64,000 nucleotides of DNA from Arsenophonus apicola (GCF_020268605.1 NZ_CP084222.1:434001-498000); one strand, 5' to 3'; shown: positions 38,233 to 47,153, counted from the first letter of the stretch. Made by a program: numbers and translations. Notes: generated by a model not told the origin, from the letters alone.

Positions 38233-39438
38233 ATGGCAAGCGATTATAAATTGCTATGGTTAAATGGTCCGATGCAAGGGCGAGAATTATTTTTGCCTGA
38301 AGGTGATCTGACCATGGGTATCGAGGGTGACATTATTGCACCATTGACGGGTCATTCCTCTTTGTCACTGACGGTACAGCCACAAGGTATTACGCTTAAT
38401 CAGCCCATGACGGTATTAGTTGAAGGCGGGGAGCAGACTGGCCCCATGACATTTCCGCTAAATCAAGTCATTGTGCTAGCCGGTATCGGTTTCATGGTTG
38501 GGCGAGCGGATGAATCATTACAATGGCGCCCATTACCTGAAACCAAACTTGCCCGCAAAGCCAAGTGGAGTTTATTACTGTGGAGCGGATTTTCAATCTT
38601 TGTCTTGCTGGCAAGTTTATTTGTACTGTTATTACCTCCGTCGTCCAGTACTCTGTTTGATCCACATATTTGGTTAAAACAGCAACTGTTGGCACCGGAA
38701 TTAGGTCAAATCCAGTCACAATGGGATAGTAATGGTGGGTTAACATTGAGTGGCTATTGTAAAAATTTTATTGCTTTGTCACGACTAGAAAATGAATTGA
38801 AATTACGTGGTATTCGTTTTCGTGACAAAACTATCTGTATTGATCAACTTGTGGCAAATGTGCAGTCAATTCTGGTCGCTAATGGTTATTTGCAAGCGAA
38901 AGTGACAACCGGTAAAGCAGCAGGCGATATTCTTATTTCAGGCGCGATCCAGTCTGGTAAGCAATGGGATAATGTTACCCAACAGCTTGGACAATTAAAT
39001 GGCTTACGTCATTGGCAGGTGAACAATGCAGTTGGTGGTTTTAGTCAGCAATTAATCAATACATTACGTAATAAAGGATTATTAGGTGGCTTGATGGTTG
39101 AATCTCGGCAAAACAGCATCATCATCACCGGTTTGAACGACCAGAATAAAGAACAGAAAATACATCAACTTGTTGCTTCACTTTCCGCTTCAACAGGGCA
39201 GCAGATGGATGTACGAATTGAAAATATCCCTGTGCGCGAAAATTTAAGTGATTATCTGCCTGGTCAGGTTGTCAGTTATGGGGGTAATAGCAAAGCACCG
39301 TTTGTTGAGTTAAGTAACGGTATACGACTTAAATATAATAGCCAGTTGGACAATGGTTATGTTGTAAGTTACATCGATTTTACTGGATTAGATTTAAATC
39401 GCGATGGTAATTCTGTTCATATTCCATTTTCTTTTTAG
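38233..39438 (+). CDS. ssaD: SctD (SsaD), outer ring of the inner-membrane basal body
   Basis: 401 residues. Cytoplasmic FHA-like domain at residues 1-110 (LLWLNGPMQGRELFLPEG), one membrane span near 116-136 (SLLLWSGFSIFVLLASLFVLL), then three small periplasmic ring-building domains. With SsaJ it makes the inner-membrane ring. The size equals Salmonella SsaD. An AGGAGG ribosome site lies 7 bp before the ATG. It is intact. Confidence 0.92.
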   Translation: MASDYKLLWLNGPMQGRELFLPEGDLTMGIEGDIIAPLTGHSSLSLTVQPQGITLNQPMTVLVEGGEQTGPMTFPLNQVIVLAGIGFMVGRADESLQWRPLPETKLARKAKWSLLLWSGFSIFVLLASLFVLLLPPSSSTLFDPHIWLKQQLLAPELGQIQSQWDSNGGLTLSGYCKNFIALSRLENELKLRGIRFRDKTICIDQLVANVQSILVANGYLQAKVTTGKAAGDILISGAIQSGKQWDNVTQQLGQLNGLRHWQVNNAVGGFSQQLINTLRNKGLLGGLMVESRQNSIIITGLNDQNKEQKIHQLVASLSASTGQQMDVRIENIPVRENLSDYLPGQVVSYGGNSKAPFVELSNGIRLKYNSQLDNGYVVSYIDFTGLDLNRDGNSVHIPFSF

Positions 39439-39446
39439 GAGGTCAT

Positions 39447-39644
39447 ATGACATGTATCACAAAATTGGAAGAGAATTTAAAGCAGCAACCAGAATATCAG
39501 GCAATTTATTTACAGCAATTAAATAATTGTCAAAAAAGTCTAGCACAAAATGATGCCAAATCTTCGCTGTTATTATTGGAGTCTGTAGAAGCAGCAAAAC
39601 AGGTTATTAATATTTTGGCGCAAAGATATAAAAAGCAAAATTAA
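39447..39644 (+). CDS. ssaE: SctE-type needle co-chaperone (SsaE)
   Basis: 65 residues, two helices (LEENLKQQPEYQAIYLQQL and LLESVEAAKQVINILAQR). Small helical proteins of this kind (YscE/SsaE) hold the needle subunit in a soluble complex with SsaH-type partners. The gene is in the usual slot between ssaD and sseA, behind an AGGAGG site. It is somewhat shorter than the 80-residue Salmonella protein. Confidence 0.8.
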   Translation: MTCITKLEENLKQQPEYQAIYLQQLNNCQKSLAQNDAKSSLLLLESVEAAKQVINILAQRYKKQN

Positions 39645-39732
39645 ATAAATATATATTTTTTACGTTTTTCTATTTTATTTTTATTTTTCTATTTTTTTAT
39701 AAATTTATTTTTATTATTAAATTTTTTTAACC
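39645..39732. promoter_or_regulatory. T-rich tract between ssaE and sseA
   Basis: Nearly 90 bp with only a handful of G or C; the plus strand is mostly T, in runs of T3-T7. It separates structural genes (ssaB-E) from the translocator genes. It may hold a promoter or be a bent, H-NS-binding element; no boxes can be fixed. Confidence 0.35.
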
Positions 39733-39745
39733 AGAGGAAATAATT

Positions 39746-40102
39746 ATGTTTAATGATATTCAAGCATTAATATCGGATTTAGATTCTCGTCGTTCATTAT
39801 TATTTGAGCAAATGAAAGAGTTTGAATCTTTGCAACAAGAAATTAAGCAATTAACTGAAGAATCCAGCCATAATGCAACCGCACAAAATAAGTTAAAGAA
39901 ATTAGAACAGGCATTTCCGCAAGGTATTGATAAATGCCAAAAGGATATTCTTGCTAAGATTAATTCCCTTGAAGAAAATTTTAAAGTTATAGAGAAAACA
40001 TTTAAATCAATTAATCATGAGCCTGATGATGGCAATAGTTCATTGTCAGGATCAGATACTGCAGTAAATACAAAAAAGAAAACTTTTAAATCTTATATTT
40101 AG
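39746..40102 (+). CDS. sseA: SseA-like translocator chaperone
   Basis: 118 residues, almost wholly coiled coil (residues 1-95: LEQAFPQGIDKCQKDILAKI is the conserved F-P-Q-G segment that Salmonella SseA also has). SseA binds SseB and SseD before secretion. It lies directly upstream of two sseB genes, as expected. A polar C-terminal tail of about 25 residues (Ser/Asp/Lys) follows the helix. An AGAGGAAA site precedes the ATG. It is intact. Confidence 0.82.
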   Translation: MFNDIQALISDLDSRRSLLFEQMKEFESLQQEIKQLTEESSHNATAQNKLKKLEQAFPQGIDKCQKDILAKINSLEENFKVIEKTFKSINHEPDDGNSSLSGSDTAVNTKKKTFKSYI

Positions 40103-40118
40103 TTATGAGGGCTAAATT

Positions 40119-40685
40119 ATGACTAATCCAATCTTAAACGCACCAGGTAATTATTCTGTTAATGCTGGATCTGTTAATGGGGTTAAAGATACCTCAGCAA
40201 TATATGGTGATTCAGTCTTATCCGGCGGTATTGCGGTACTCTATATATTTATGAGTTTGTTATCTGATATTGCTAGTCAAAAATATGCACAAATGCAGCA
40301 AAAATCAGATATATCACGTAGTGCCCAGGATATGGCCAATCGGGTTGATGAAATCATAGCTGAGGTCTCCAAAAAAGGTGACAAAGCGACCGGCCAACTG
40401 CCCGATGATGTTGTCAACTATATGCGCAATAATGGTATTACTGTTGATGGTATGAACATCGATCAGTATTTGGCAAAAAACGGCAAAGATCTCGATCAAG
40501 GTAAATTACAAGCGGTTAAAGCGGCATTGGAAACGGTATCAAACCGCTCTTCCGATTTTGTTTCTCAATCTCAGCTGCAATTGCAAAAAGTGATGCAAAG
40601 CTACAATGTGACGGTTAGTTTAATTAATAGTATGCAAACGATGTTGGCGGAAATGAATAAATCGATTGCCCAAAATATCCGTTAA
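40119..40685 (+). CDS. sseB: SseB/EspA-family filament protein, first copy
   Basis: 188 residues. N-terminal signature SGGIAVLYIFMSLLSDIASQKY, then QDMANRVDEIIAEV and a C-terminal amphipathic coiled coil (NRSSDFVSQSQLQLQKVMQSY) that drives filament polymerisation in EspA. The protein forms the translocon sheath at the needle tip. The central domain has one copy of the motif VVNYMRNNGITVDGM. The C-terminal 60 codons are almost the same as in the second copy at 40744, showing a tandem duplication. It is complete and likely the working gene. Confidence 0.93.
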   Translation: MTNPILNAPGNYSVNAGSVNGVKDTSAIYGDSVLSGGIAVLYIFMSLLSDIASQKYAQMQQKSDISRSAQDMANRVDEIIAEVSKKGDKATGQLPDDVVNYMRNNGITVDGMNIDQYLAKNGKDLDQGKLQAVKAALETVSNRSSDFVSQSQLQLQKVMQSYNVTVSLINSMQTMLAEMNKSIAQNIR

Positions 40686-40743
40686 TAGGCAGATCTAACC
40701 GTTAATAAGTAATGTTAAACAAATTAAATAGTTGGAGGTCGCT

Positions 40744-41535
40744 ATGATCCATTTAACCAGCGGCATTGAAACGGCTTTGTCTATTAATAAAGGGCAAGTG
40801 AATAACAATAATCTCAATAATGGCGATTATGTTATATCTGGCGGAATCGCAGTTCTCTATTCATTTATGAATTTACTTTCTGACATGGCGCAATTGAAAT
40901 ATAACCAGATGCAAATCAAGTCAGAAATGGCGCGTGATGCACAAGATATGGCTAATCGGGTAGATGAAATCATCGCCAAAATTGCTAAAGAGGGCGATAA
41001 AACGCTGGAAAAATTGCCGCCTGATGTTATCGACTATATGAGAAATCATGGTGTCACCGTTGATGGCATGACGATTGATGATTTCCTACAACAAAATGAT
41101 CCTACTGCGGCTTTATTAGCCAAATTGCGTGAAAAAATCGCTGAATCAGGTGCCGATGGCATGCAATCAGCCAGTTGGCAAGATGTGGTTCGTTATATGG
41201 ATGAACATGGTATTAAGGTTGATGGACAACGTTGTAGTGATTATATCTGGGGATTACCTGAAGTGGGATCCCGTTCCTATTAAAAGATCAGCCGTGAACA
41301 TATGCAACATATTGCTGATGTATTAGCGGCGGCTGGTGGTTTAGATCAAGGGAAACTCGGATCGGTTAAAGCGGCACTGGAAACCGTATCAAACCGCGCT
41401 TCCGATTTTGTTTCTCAATCTCAACTGCAATTGCAAAAAGTGATGCAAGGCTACAATGTGACAGTCAGTTTAATCAATAGTATGCAAACCATGTTGGCAG
41501 AAATGAATAAATCGATTGCCCAAAACATTCGGTAG
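40744..41535 (+). pseudogene. Second SseB/EspA paralogue with in-frame stop
   Basis: The frame opens at ATG 40744 behind GGAG and matches the first copy (SGGIAVLYSFMNLLSDMAQLKY). A TAA at 41281-41283 ends it after 179 residues, but the same frame continues KISREHMQHIADV into the conserved C-terminal coiled coil and ends at 41533-41535. The centre is longer than in copy 1 because the V-x-x-Y-M-x-x-x-G-x-x-V-D-G unit appears twice, at about residues 96 and 145. Without the stop it would be 263 residues. The first product lacks the polymerisation helix. An internal ATG at 41302 could start the last part alone, but no ribosome site is seen. Confidence 0.85.
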
Positions 41536-41545
41536 GGAGGAAGCA

Positions 41546-42019
41546 ATGGATAATAAAGATTTTGCCACTTTACTTGACTTTGTACAGCAAGGTGGGGCGG
41601 TGAGTGGCTTGGCAGATGTTAATCAAAAGGATCTTGATTTACTTTACCGCTACGCTATGCAACTGATGACTTATGGCGACTATCAGGGCGCCAAGCGAAT
41701 TTTTTTCCTACTCATGCGACTCAATCAAAGCAATTTTGAATATGTTTATGCTTTAGCGACTTGCTGCCAACAACTAAATGAGCATGAAGAGGCTATTTTT
41801 TGTTTTGGACGTGCGGGCATGAATCGTTTACAAGATCCTCGTAGTCCATACTTTGCTGGCATTAGTTATCTGGCGGTTGGCAATCGGCAATATGCAGAAA
41901 AGTCTTTTCGTGCTGCGCTAAGGATATGCTGTTGCTTACCGGCTGAACAATGGTCAGAAGTCAGAGAAAATGCCAAGCAAAAGTTAGCTTATTTAATGGG
42001 GGAAATGTGTCATGAATAA
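41546..42019 (+). CDS. sscA: SscA-like class II chaperone (TPR)
   Basis: 157 residues of the LcrH/SicA tetratricopeptide family: YRYAMQLMTYGDYQGAKRIF, YVYALATCCQQLNEHEEAI and SPYFAGISYLAVGNRQYAE are three helix pairs. Such chaperones hold the hydrophobic translocators; SscA serves SseC in Salmonella. ATG 41546 is preferred (GGGAGG, spacing 5) over earlier in-frame codons that lie inside the previous gene. Its end overlaps sseC by 8 bp. Confidence 0.9.
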   Translation: MDNKDFATLLDFVQQGGAVSGLADVNQKDLDLLYRYAMQLMTYGDYQGAKRIFFLLMRLNQSNFEYVYALATCCQQLNEHEEAIFCFGRAGMNRLQDPRSPYFAGISYLAVGNRQYAEKSFRAALRICCCLPAEQWSEVRENAKQKLAYLMGEMCHE

Positions 42020-43451
42020 TATGAGTGTTACTTCACCCATGAATACAGCGGATATACAAAATCCTAATGTTTATGATAGCAATCCGGTTGAAAAAGCCAG
42101 TCTTCCTGAGTGGTCTATGCCAACCTATGTTGCGTTGAATGTAGAGCGTAATGAAAACAATAGCGTGGTTAGCCAGCAACAAGCACAACAGGCTTTTGCT
42201 CGCATATTGAGAGCCTTTCAAGCAGATGACGGTACTAGCTTAAATCAGTTAGAAAAGGCCTCCATTAACGATATGATTTTACTGGCTGCCAACCTCAGTT
42301 TAAAGACATTTGGTGATACGGCGAATGTGGCAGCGAAAGCGAGCCAATTGATGACGGATACCCAAGCATATTTACGTGATCAACGGGTGAAAGAGTTTCA
42401 AGAGCAATTAGCCAAACAGATTGAGCAATCGGAAAAAGCACAAAGAGGCGGTATTTTTGCTGCTATTTTTGATTGGATTGTTGGCGCGGTAGAGGCTGTG
42501 TATGGTGCTCTCAAGCTGATTGAAGGCGCGGCTAGGATCGCAGTTGGTGATGTGATTGGTGGTTCATTAGAAATTGCCAGTGGTGCATCTTATTTAACTG
42601 CTGGCATTGCAGGAATGGTCAAAGCTGCAGCTGAAACGGCGATATTGTTAGGTGCTGATAAAGACAAATGTCAGGAAGTCGCGGATATTGCCGGTAAAGT
42701 TCAATTGGGTGCGGAAGTTGTTGCCATGGCGTTAGATATTTTTCAAGCTGGACGTGCGATATCGGCCACCAGAGCGATAGCCAAAACAGCAGGTGAAACC
42801 ATGAAAGAAGCGGCGCCAAAATTAGCTGAAGCTGTGGTTAAGAATTCTTCACAAGAAATATCCACTATTGCTCAGCAAGTGGGTCAGCAAGTCTCTGAAC
42901 AGATCGCGGAACAAATTGGTAAACAATTAGTTAGTGGTGTGGAGAAGGGCTTAGAAAAAGTGGCTGAACGCGGCGGACAGATTGCTAAATCATTAAGTAA
43001 AGCTTTCAGTCAAGAAGCCATCCAGGCACTGGTAACCCAATCTGTTGAGAAGGTAGCCACCCAGGCAGTAGAAAAAGGGGTGCAAATTACAGCAGAAGAA
43101 CTCACTAAGCAAGTCACTAAATTAATCCGTAATGAAGTGATCAAACAAGCTATCAAAGCCTGTACGTTTGTTTCTCTCGATTTGGTATATGTGACGGCTA
43201 ATGCTGGTAAAACGGTGACTAGCGGTATTATTGGCCTAGAAAAAGCCAAGTTACAAAAAGAGATTGAAGCATTAATCCTGCAACAAAATTTTATGGAATT
43301 CTGTTTTGATTGGTACGACAAAGCGAAAGAGCAGCAAGGTAAAACGATCAAAGATCTATTAGATAAGCAGAGTGATACCTTAGCGGGTGTAAGTAAGACG
43401 AGGAGTGAAACGGGTATGTTACAAGCGCGCATTGCTAGTGCAACGGTTTAG
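42012..43451 (+). CDS. sseC: SseC-like large pore-forming translocator
   Basis: 479 residues of the YopB/IpaB/SseC family. Two hydrophobic segments (around residues 155-175, AIFDWIVGAVEAVYGALKLI, and 180-215, DVIGGSLEIASGASYLTAGI) insert into host membrane. A long Ala/Glu/Gln/Lys-rich coiled-coil section covers residues 250-370. The protein makes the translocation pore with SseD. It is of normal length, has an 8-bp overlap with its chaperone gene, and is intact. A 356-bp gap follows before sseD, where Salmonella has almost none. Confidence 0.93.
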   Translation: MNNMSVTSPMNTADIQNPNVYDSNPVEKASLPEWSMPTYVALNVERNENNSVVSQQQAQQAFARILRAFQADDGTSLNQLEKASINDMILLAANLSLKTFGDTANVAAKASQLMTDTQAYLRDQRVKEFQEQLAKQIEQSEKAQRGGIFAAIFDWIVGAVEAVYGALKLIEGAARIAVGDVIGGSLEIASGASYLTAGIAGMVKAAAETAILLGADKDKCQEVADIAGKVQLGAEVVAMALDIFQAGRAISATRAIAKTAGETMKEAAPKLAEAVVKNSSQEISTIAQQVGQQVSEQIAEQIGKQLVSGVEKGLEKVAERGGQIAKSLSKAFSQEAIQALVTQSVEKVATQAVEKGVQITAEELTKQVTKLIRNEVIKQAIKACTFVSLDLVYVTANAGKTVTSGIIGLEKAKLQKEIEALILQQNFMEFCFDWYDKAKEQQGKTIKDLLDKQSDTLAGVSKTRSETGMLQARIASATV

Positions 43452-43807
43452 ATGTAGCAAACTTTTATGCTGTGGTTATTTCAATTAACGATTACTAACC
43501 ATAAGTTAGTAATTAAGCAGCTGGATTTTGATAATTGGCATGGCTTGATAATGCTATTCTAATTCAGATTTAGCCATTATTAGCCTGAAATTGATGATGA
43601 AAAAGCAAAATCTAGCGGCTAATTGAAGTTGATCATAAATTAATAATCACTGTTGTTGCGCTACTATCGCTGATAGTGAAATTTAATGATCAATAAAACA
43701 ATACCATAAAAGCATCCTGGCAAGCAGCGTGAGTAAGCAGGCAGTACAAAACGCGCGAAGAAATGGGGATTTACCCACTATGCAGATAATTTTAGTAGGA
43801 GGCAGTT
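43452..43807. other. Gap between sseC and sseD with a stem-loop at 43491-43513
   Basis: 356 bp without a gene. ATTACTAAC at 43491-43499 pairs perfectly with GTTAGTAAT at 43505-43513 over a 5-nt loop, 40 bp after the sseC stop, a possible attenuator or 3' stabiliser. A second small hairpin (ACTATC/GATAGT) lies near 43665. The rest has stops in all frames and no recognisable remnant. Confidence 0.5.
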
Positions 43808-44404
43808 ATGAGTGATATTCAATTAATGTCCGCCAATTCAGCTTCAGTCAATAAGTATGATGATTTGGGTAGTAGTGGGCTTTATGACGTTAGTAATATG
43901 GATGCTATTGCTCAGATCAATGAATTGATTATTAAGTTAGCTGAAGTATTAAAGAAACTGCGCAATATTTTGCAGGAGTTTAACCAAAAGCAACAAGAAT
44001 TAGGTTGGAATATACAAACTTCATCCCTCGATAAAAAACGCGAAGGAATCGAAAATGCTTATGATGCGGCAAAATTAACCGGTGCATTTCAAATTGTATC
44101 TGGTGCGGTTGGCGTACTAAGCGGTGTTTTTGCCAAACAATTTGGCGAAATAGCCACTCATTTGGGACAAGCTACTAGTAAAGGTTTGGAAGGGAGTGGC
44201 CAGTTAGGCTCTGCTGAAATGACAAAAAAAGCAGAATTGGAAAAAGTCGAAGGTGATTTCCAAGCGATGAATGCGCAGAACTATGCAAAAAACACTAAGG
44301 ACACATGGGATAAAGCTTGTCAATTATCCGAACAGATGCGTTCTATCGTCAAAGATTTAGTTGACTTATACACGCGTATTAGCTCAGCGGTAGTAAATAA
44401 GTAA
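43808..44404 (+). CDS. sseD: SseD-like small translocator
   Basis: 198 residues, the size of Salmonella SseD. N-terminal half: helix ELIIKLAEVLKKLRNILQEF. Middle: hydrophobic segment AFQIVSGAVGVLSGVFAKQF that can enter the membrane. C-terminus: coiled coil ending SIVKDLVDLYTRISSAVV. It is the YopD/EspB-type partner of SseC in the pore. An AGGAGG site is 5 bp before the ATG. A strong terminator follows 42 bp after the stop. It is intact. Confidence 0.9.
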   Translation: MSDIQLMSANSASVNKYDDLGSSGLYDVSNMDAIAQINELIIKLAEVLKKLRNILQEFNQKQQELGWNIQTSSLDKKREGIENAYDAAKLTGAFQIVSGAVGVLSGVFAKQFGEIATHLGQATSKGLEGSGQLGSAEMTKKAELEKVEGDFQAMNAQNYAKNTKDTWDKACQLSEQMRSIVKDLVDLYTRISSAVVNK

Positions 44405-44446
44405 ATTTTAACTAATAAATAGCATAGTTAACCGGTTAAGGAAAAA

Positions 44447-44480
44447 ACCACCGCTCAAAATAGGCTATTGAGCGGTTTTA
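44447..44480 (+). terminator. Rho-independent terminator after sseD
   Basis: ACCGCTCAA at 44450-44458 pairs with TTGAGCGGT at 44468-44476, flanked by AAA on the left and TTTT on the right. A classic terminator: it splits the sseA-sseD unit from sscB-sseF or lowers expression of the latter. Confidence 0.85.
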
Positions 44481-44503
44481 ATTAAGTGAGGCTTTGGCCC
44501 AAG

Positions 44504-44986
44504 ATGATTATGACAAATACCAACCAGGGGGGGACGCTAGCGCAATTAATCGCCATCATTGAACAGGCATTGACTCAACCGCAAACAGAACAACAAAAAC
44601 AACCAGACATCTCAAACGAGATATTAAATGCGACTTACCAACAAGCGGTCGATGCCTATCAAGAACTGCAATTGTCGCCGGCATTAACTGCTTTTACTTA
44701 TTTGGTAATGTATCAGCCTTGCGAAAGAAAATATCTAATCGGCTTGGCTTCTACATTACACGCACTAGAACAATATCCGTATGCATTAGTGTTTTATGGC
44801 TATGCCAGTTTACTTGATGCGAGAGATGCGGGAGTGACTTTTCGTATTGCTCAATGCTATCTGGCAATTGAGCAAACTAGAGAGGCTATTGATGCACTAC
44901 AGACATCAATAGAGCAGAGTTTTATTGCACCAATACAACCTGATATACGTAGACTTGCACAGACATTGTTAGATGAAGTTCTATAG
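44504..44986 (+). CDS. sscB: SscB-like class II chaperone (TPR)
   Basis: About 160 residues, with TPR helices TYQQAVDAYQELQLSPALTAF, YLIGLASTLHALEQYPYALVF and ACI-type VTFRIAQCYLAIEQTREAI, the LcrH/SycD pattern. In Salmonella SscB binds SseF, and here an SseF-like gene follows directly. The start is uncertain: ATG 44504 or 44510, with GTGAGG at 44486 as a distant ribosome site. The gene lies just behind a terminator, so it probably depends on read-through or an unseen promoter. Confidence 0.82.
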   Translation: MIMTNTNQGGTLAQLIAIIEQALTQPQTEQQKQPDISNEILNATYQQAVDAYQELQLSPALTAFTYLVMYQPCERKYLIGLASTLHALEQYPYALVFYGYASLLDARDAGVTFRIAQCYLAIEQTREAIDALQTSIEQSFIAPIQPDIRRLAQTLLDEVL

Positions 44987-45016
44987 TGACTTTCATGACT
45001 AATAGGAGGGTATTTT

Positions 45017-45970
45017 ATGCCATATGATAATACTATTGATCCTAGCACAGCAGCACTAGCTTACCTAGATCTGGCTCAATCGCCAAACAAACCATCAGCT
45101 CCGGCAAGGCAGTTCAATATTAACCAGGTACCACTTACACAAGCAAATAATGTGTCTGAGTGGTTAGATCTGGCGGTGCCAAAAGGTGAGGTTCAGGCAA
45201 GTAAACCGTTGGATCTAAAACCAGAAATTGAACAGCAAATTAATCAATCTAAGCAATACTATGATGAAGCTAAGCAGCAAGGTGTTGAAATTGCTAAGCG
45301 TTCATTTTTTAAAGAACTATTAAATGTGGGGATCGCAGGCGTTGGTTTAGGGCTTTCAATTGCAGCTACCCTATTTACTGCCGGCGCAACAATGCCATTA
45401 CTGGTTGGTTCAAGTATTACATTTGGTTTGGCGGTTGCTGATGCTGGATGTGCTTACGCCAATTGGCATAGTGAAGCCAAGGGCGGTGAAGGATTGAAGT
45501 TAGGAGCTGATGCCATAGCTAATGGTGTCTATCGACTGCTCAATAGGGCAGGTATGACAAATGACAGCGCTGAGAACTGGGCTAAATATACCTCTGCTTT
45601 TTTACGTTCAGGCTTAGTTGTCGGTACACTATGTTCGGGCGGTGCGGTCACAACAGCAACATTGGGTGCGTTGAGTAGTACTTTCTCAGCCACTAAATTG
45701 GTGAGTAACAGTGTCGATGCATTTACTTCAAGGACGGCGTCTGTGGCTTTGGATAATGCGGTTGAGAAAAAAAATCTGCTACAGGAACAGCATGCACAAC
45801 AGCAGCAAAAAATAAGCAAATTGAAAAGCATGCACGATGGGCTTGAGCTGCAACACAGAGAACATAGAGAGCAACAATATCAAGCAGATTTGGCCAATTT
45901 AGAGCAAAGAAATCGTCAATTGGAGCATGAACTTAAATGGCTAAAGAAAAAAGTTGGTTATGTAAAATAA
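45017..45970 (+). CDS. sseF: SseF/SseG-like membrane effector
   Basis: 317 residues. Polar N-terminal third, then two hydrophobic blocks: LLNVGIAGVGLGLSIAATLF (about 100-150) and GLVVGTLCSGGAVTTATLGA (about 197-220), with LGADAIANGVYRLLNRAG between them, which resembles the SseF/SseG core. A Gln/Glu/Lys coiled coil forms the last 70 residues. In Salmonella SseF and SseG sit on the bacterial vacuole and tether it to the Golgi. Position after the SscB-like chaperone supports the name. Only one gene is present where Salmonella has two. It could equally be closer to SseG or Edwardsiella EseG. Confidence 0.68.
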   Translation: MPYDNTIDPSTAALAYLDLAQSPNKPSAPARQFNINQVPLTQANNVSEWLDLAVPKGEVQASKPLDLKPEIEQQINQSKQYYDEAKQQGVEIAKRSFFKELLNVGIAGVGLGLSIAATLFTAGATMPLLVGSSITFGLAVADAGCAYANWHSEAKGGEGLKLGADAIANGVYRLLNRAGMTNDSAENWAKYTSAFLRSGLVVGTLCSGGAVTTATLGALSSTFSATKLVSNSVDAFTSRTASVALDNAVEKKNLLQEQHAQQQQKISKLKSMHDGLELQHREHREQQYQADLANLEQRNRQLEHELKWLKKKVGYVK

Positions 45971-46080
45971 AATACCTGCAAATGTTATCATTGTTTAGAA
46001 AATAATAATTAAGAGTCACTATATTATTTTGTAATATTTAGATTTCATGTTGCTAATTTAGCAGATAATCTGTTAACCAT

Positions 46081-46118
46081 AAAAATTAACCGGTTCCGTT
46101 GCAACCCGTTAATTTTTT
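46081..46118 (+). terminator. Rho-independent terminator after sseF
   Basis: AAAAATTAACCGG at 46081-46093 pairs (one bulge) with CCGTTAATTTTT at 46106-46117, running into a T6 tract. It marks the end of the translocator/effector transcript, 110 bp past the sseF stop. Confidence 0.75.
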
Positions 46119-46323
46119 CAAAACATATCCTTGTTTTTAGTTTAATAAATATATTAATTTTTCCTAATTATATTTAAATGTTAATTTATTTTTATCATCT
46201 AACGATAAATCTAATTCGTTATATCCAATTTAGCTATTATATTCAGTTTAGTTATATCTAATTATCAATACTCCCGCTATTAAATGTAATTCTACATAAT
46301 AACTCGTTTGTTTTTTCTTATTT

Positions 46324-46337
46324 CAGGTGAATACCGG
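46324..46337. promoter_or_regulatory. Palindromic operator-like motif upstream of ssaG (copy 3 of 4)
   Basis: CAGGTGAATACCGG followed by ATATAAAAAA. Same core as the copies at 29723, 36308 and 54667. It is about 300 bp ahead of the ssaG start, further than the other three are from their genes. Confidence 0.55.
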
Positions 46338-46635
46338 ATATAAAAAATGATTATTAACCACCAAACTATGTAATAGGAAAGAAAGCAATAATACAGAAAT
46401 AAATCATTAAATAACAATAACACACTCGAAATATTAATCAGGGATAACGCTGTATAGGTCTTTTGGTTTTAACAAAATTTTAAGTACTAATATATCGTTA
46501 AATGTTTTGATCAAGTGAAATAGCATTGTTTATATCGTTGGTTAATAAGTATCTACTGCCATTTTTATTGATACCTCAAAAATGAAATGGCTAAAGTCTG
46601 GCAAACAATGCTTAATTTGACGTTAGGGTAAAATT

Positions 46636-46851
46636 ATGGATTTCAATGCTATCATCAACCAATTATCGCAACTATCTGCTAATGCTGCTGGTGATATTAA
46701 AAGTAAAATTGCCAACGCTGATCCAAGTAATCCTGATCAGATGCTACAGATGCAGTTTGCGGTACAGCAATATTCCAATTTTATCGGTTACGAAAGCGCT
46801 TTGATCAAAGTGGTTAAAGACATGATACAAGGGATTATTGCCAAAATATGA
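46636..46851 (+). CDS. ssaG: SctF (SsaG), needle protein
   Basis: 71 residues, exactly the length of Salmonella SsaG. Two helices joined by a turn around DPSNPDQMLQMQFAVQQYS (the conserved N-P turn), then the C-terminal hydrophobic helix ending IQGIIAKI. Subunits polymerise into the needle. First gene of the second large operon; the stop overlaps ssaH (ATGA). It is intact. Confidence 0.95.
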   Translation: MDFNAIINQLSQLSANAAGDIKSKIANADPSNPDQMLQMQFAVQQYSNFIGYESALIKVVKDMIQGIIAKI

Positions 46852-47153
46852 AAAGAGAAGATAAACAATTATTGGTAGAGATTGCACTTGCCGCTGCCAA
46901 CCATGGATTAATAAAACAGGCTTATGCCATTTTAGCTGCCTTTCCTGAATTGATTGCCGACGAAGATGCGCGTGCGCTATGTAGCAGTTTAGTCTACTTT
47001 GCGTTAGGTGAAAATAATGCCGCAATACGTTCGTTAACCGGCATGAAAAGTAATCAAGCGGAAGGATTGCGTTGCTTATTCTCTTCGCCTGCTGACATGG
47101 TCAATCAATCGCAAATTTTTACTTTATTAGCGGGAGATGAAAATGGACATTAA
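46848..47153 (+). CDS. ssaH: SsaH-like needle chaperone (YscG/SctG type)
   Basis: 101 residues, helical TPR-like: LLVEIALAAANHGLIKQAYAI and ARALCSSLVYFALGENNAAI. It pairs with SsaE to keep SsaG monomeric. It is longer at the C-terminus than the 75-residue Salmonella protein (about 25 additional residues ending FTLLAGDENGH). Its end overlaps the start of ssaI. Confidence 0.8.
   Translation: MKREDKQLLVEIALAAANHGLIKQAYAILAAFPELIADEDARALCSSLVYFALGENNAAIRSLTGMKSNQAEGLRCLFSSPADMVNQSQIFTLLAGDENGH

Larger units (their letters stand above)
45971..46635. other. Intergenic region between sseF and ssaG: terminator, operator-like site, long leader
   Basis: 665 bp without a gene. The left part holds a terminator (46081-46118), the middle the conserved palindrome (46324-46337), and the right part about 300 bp of AT-rich leader before ssaG. 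In Salmonella too ssaG has its own SsrB-driven promoter. Confidence 0.55.
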
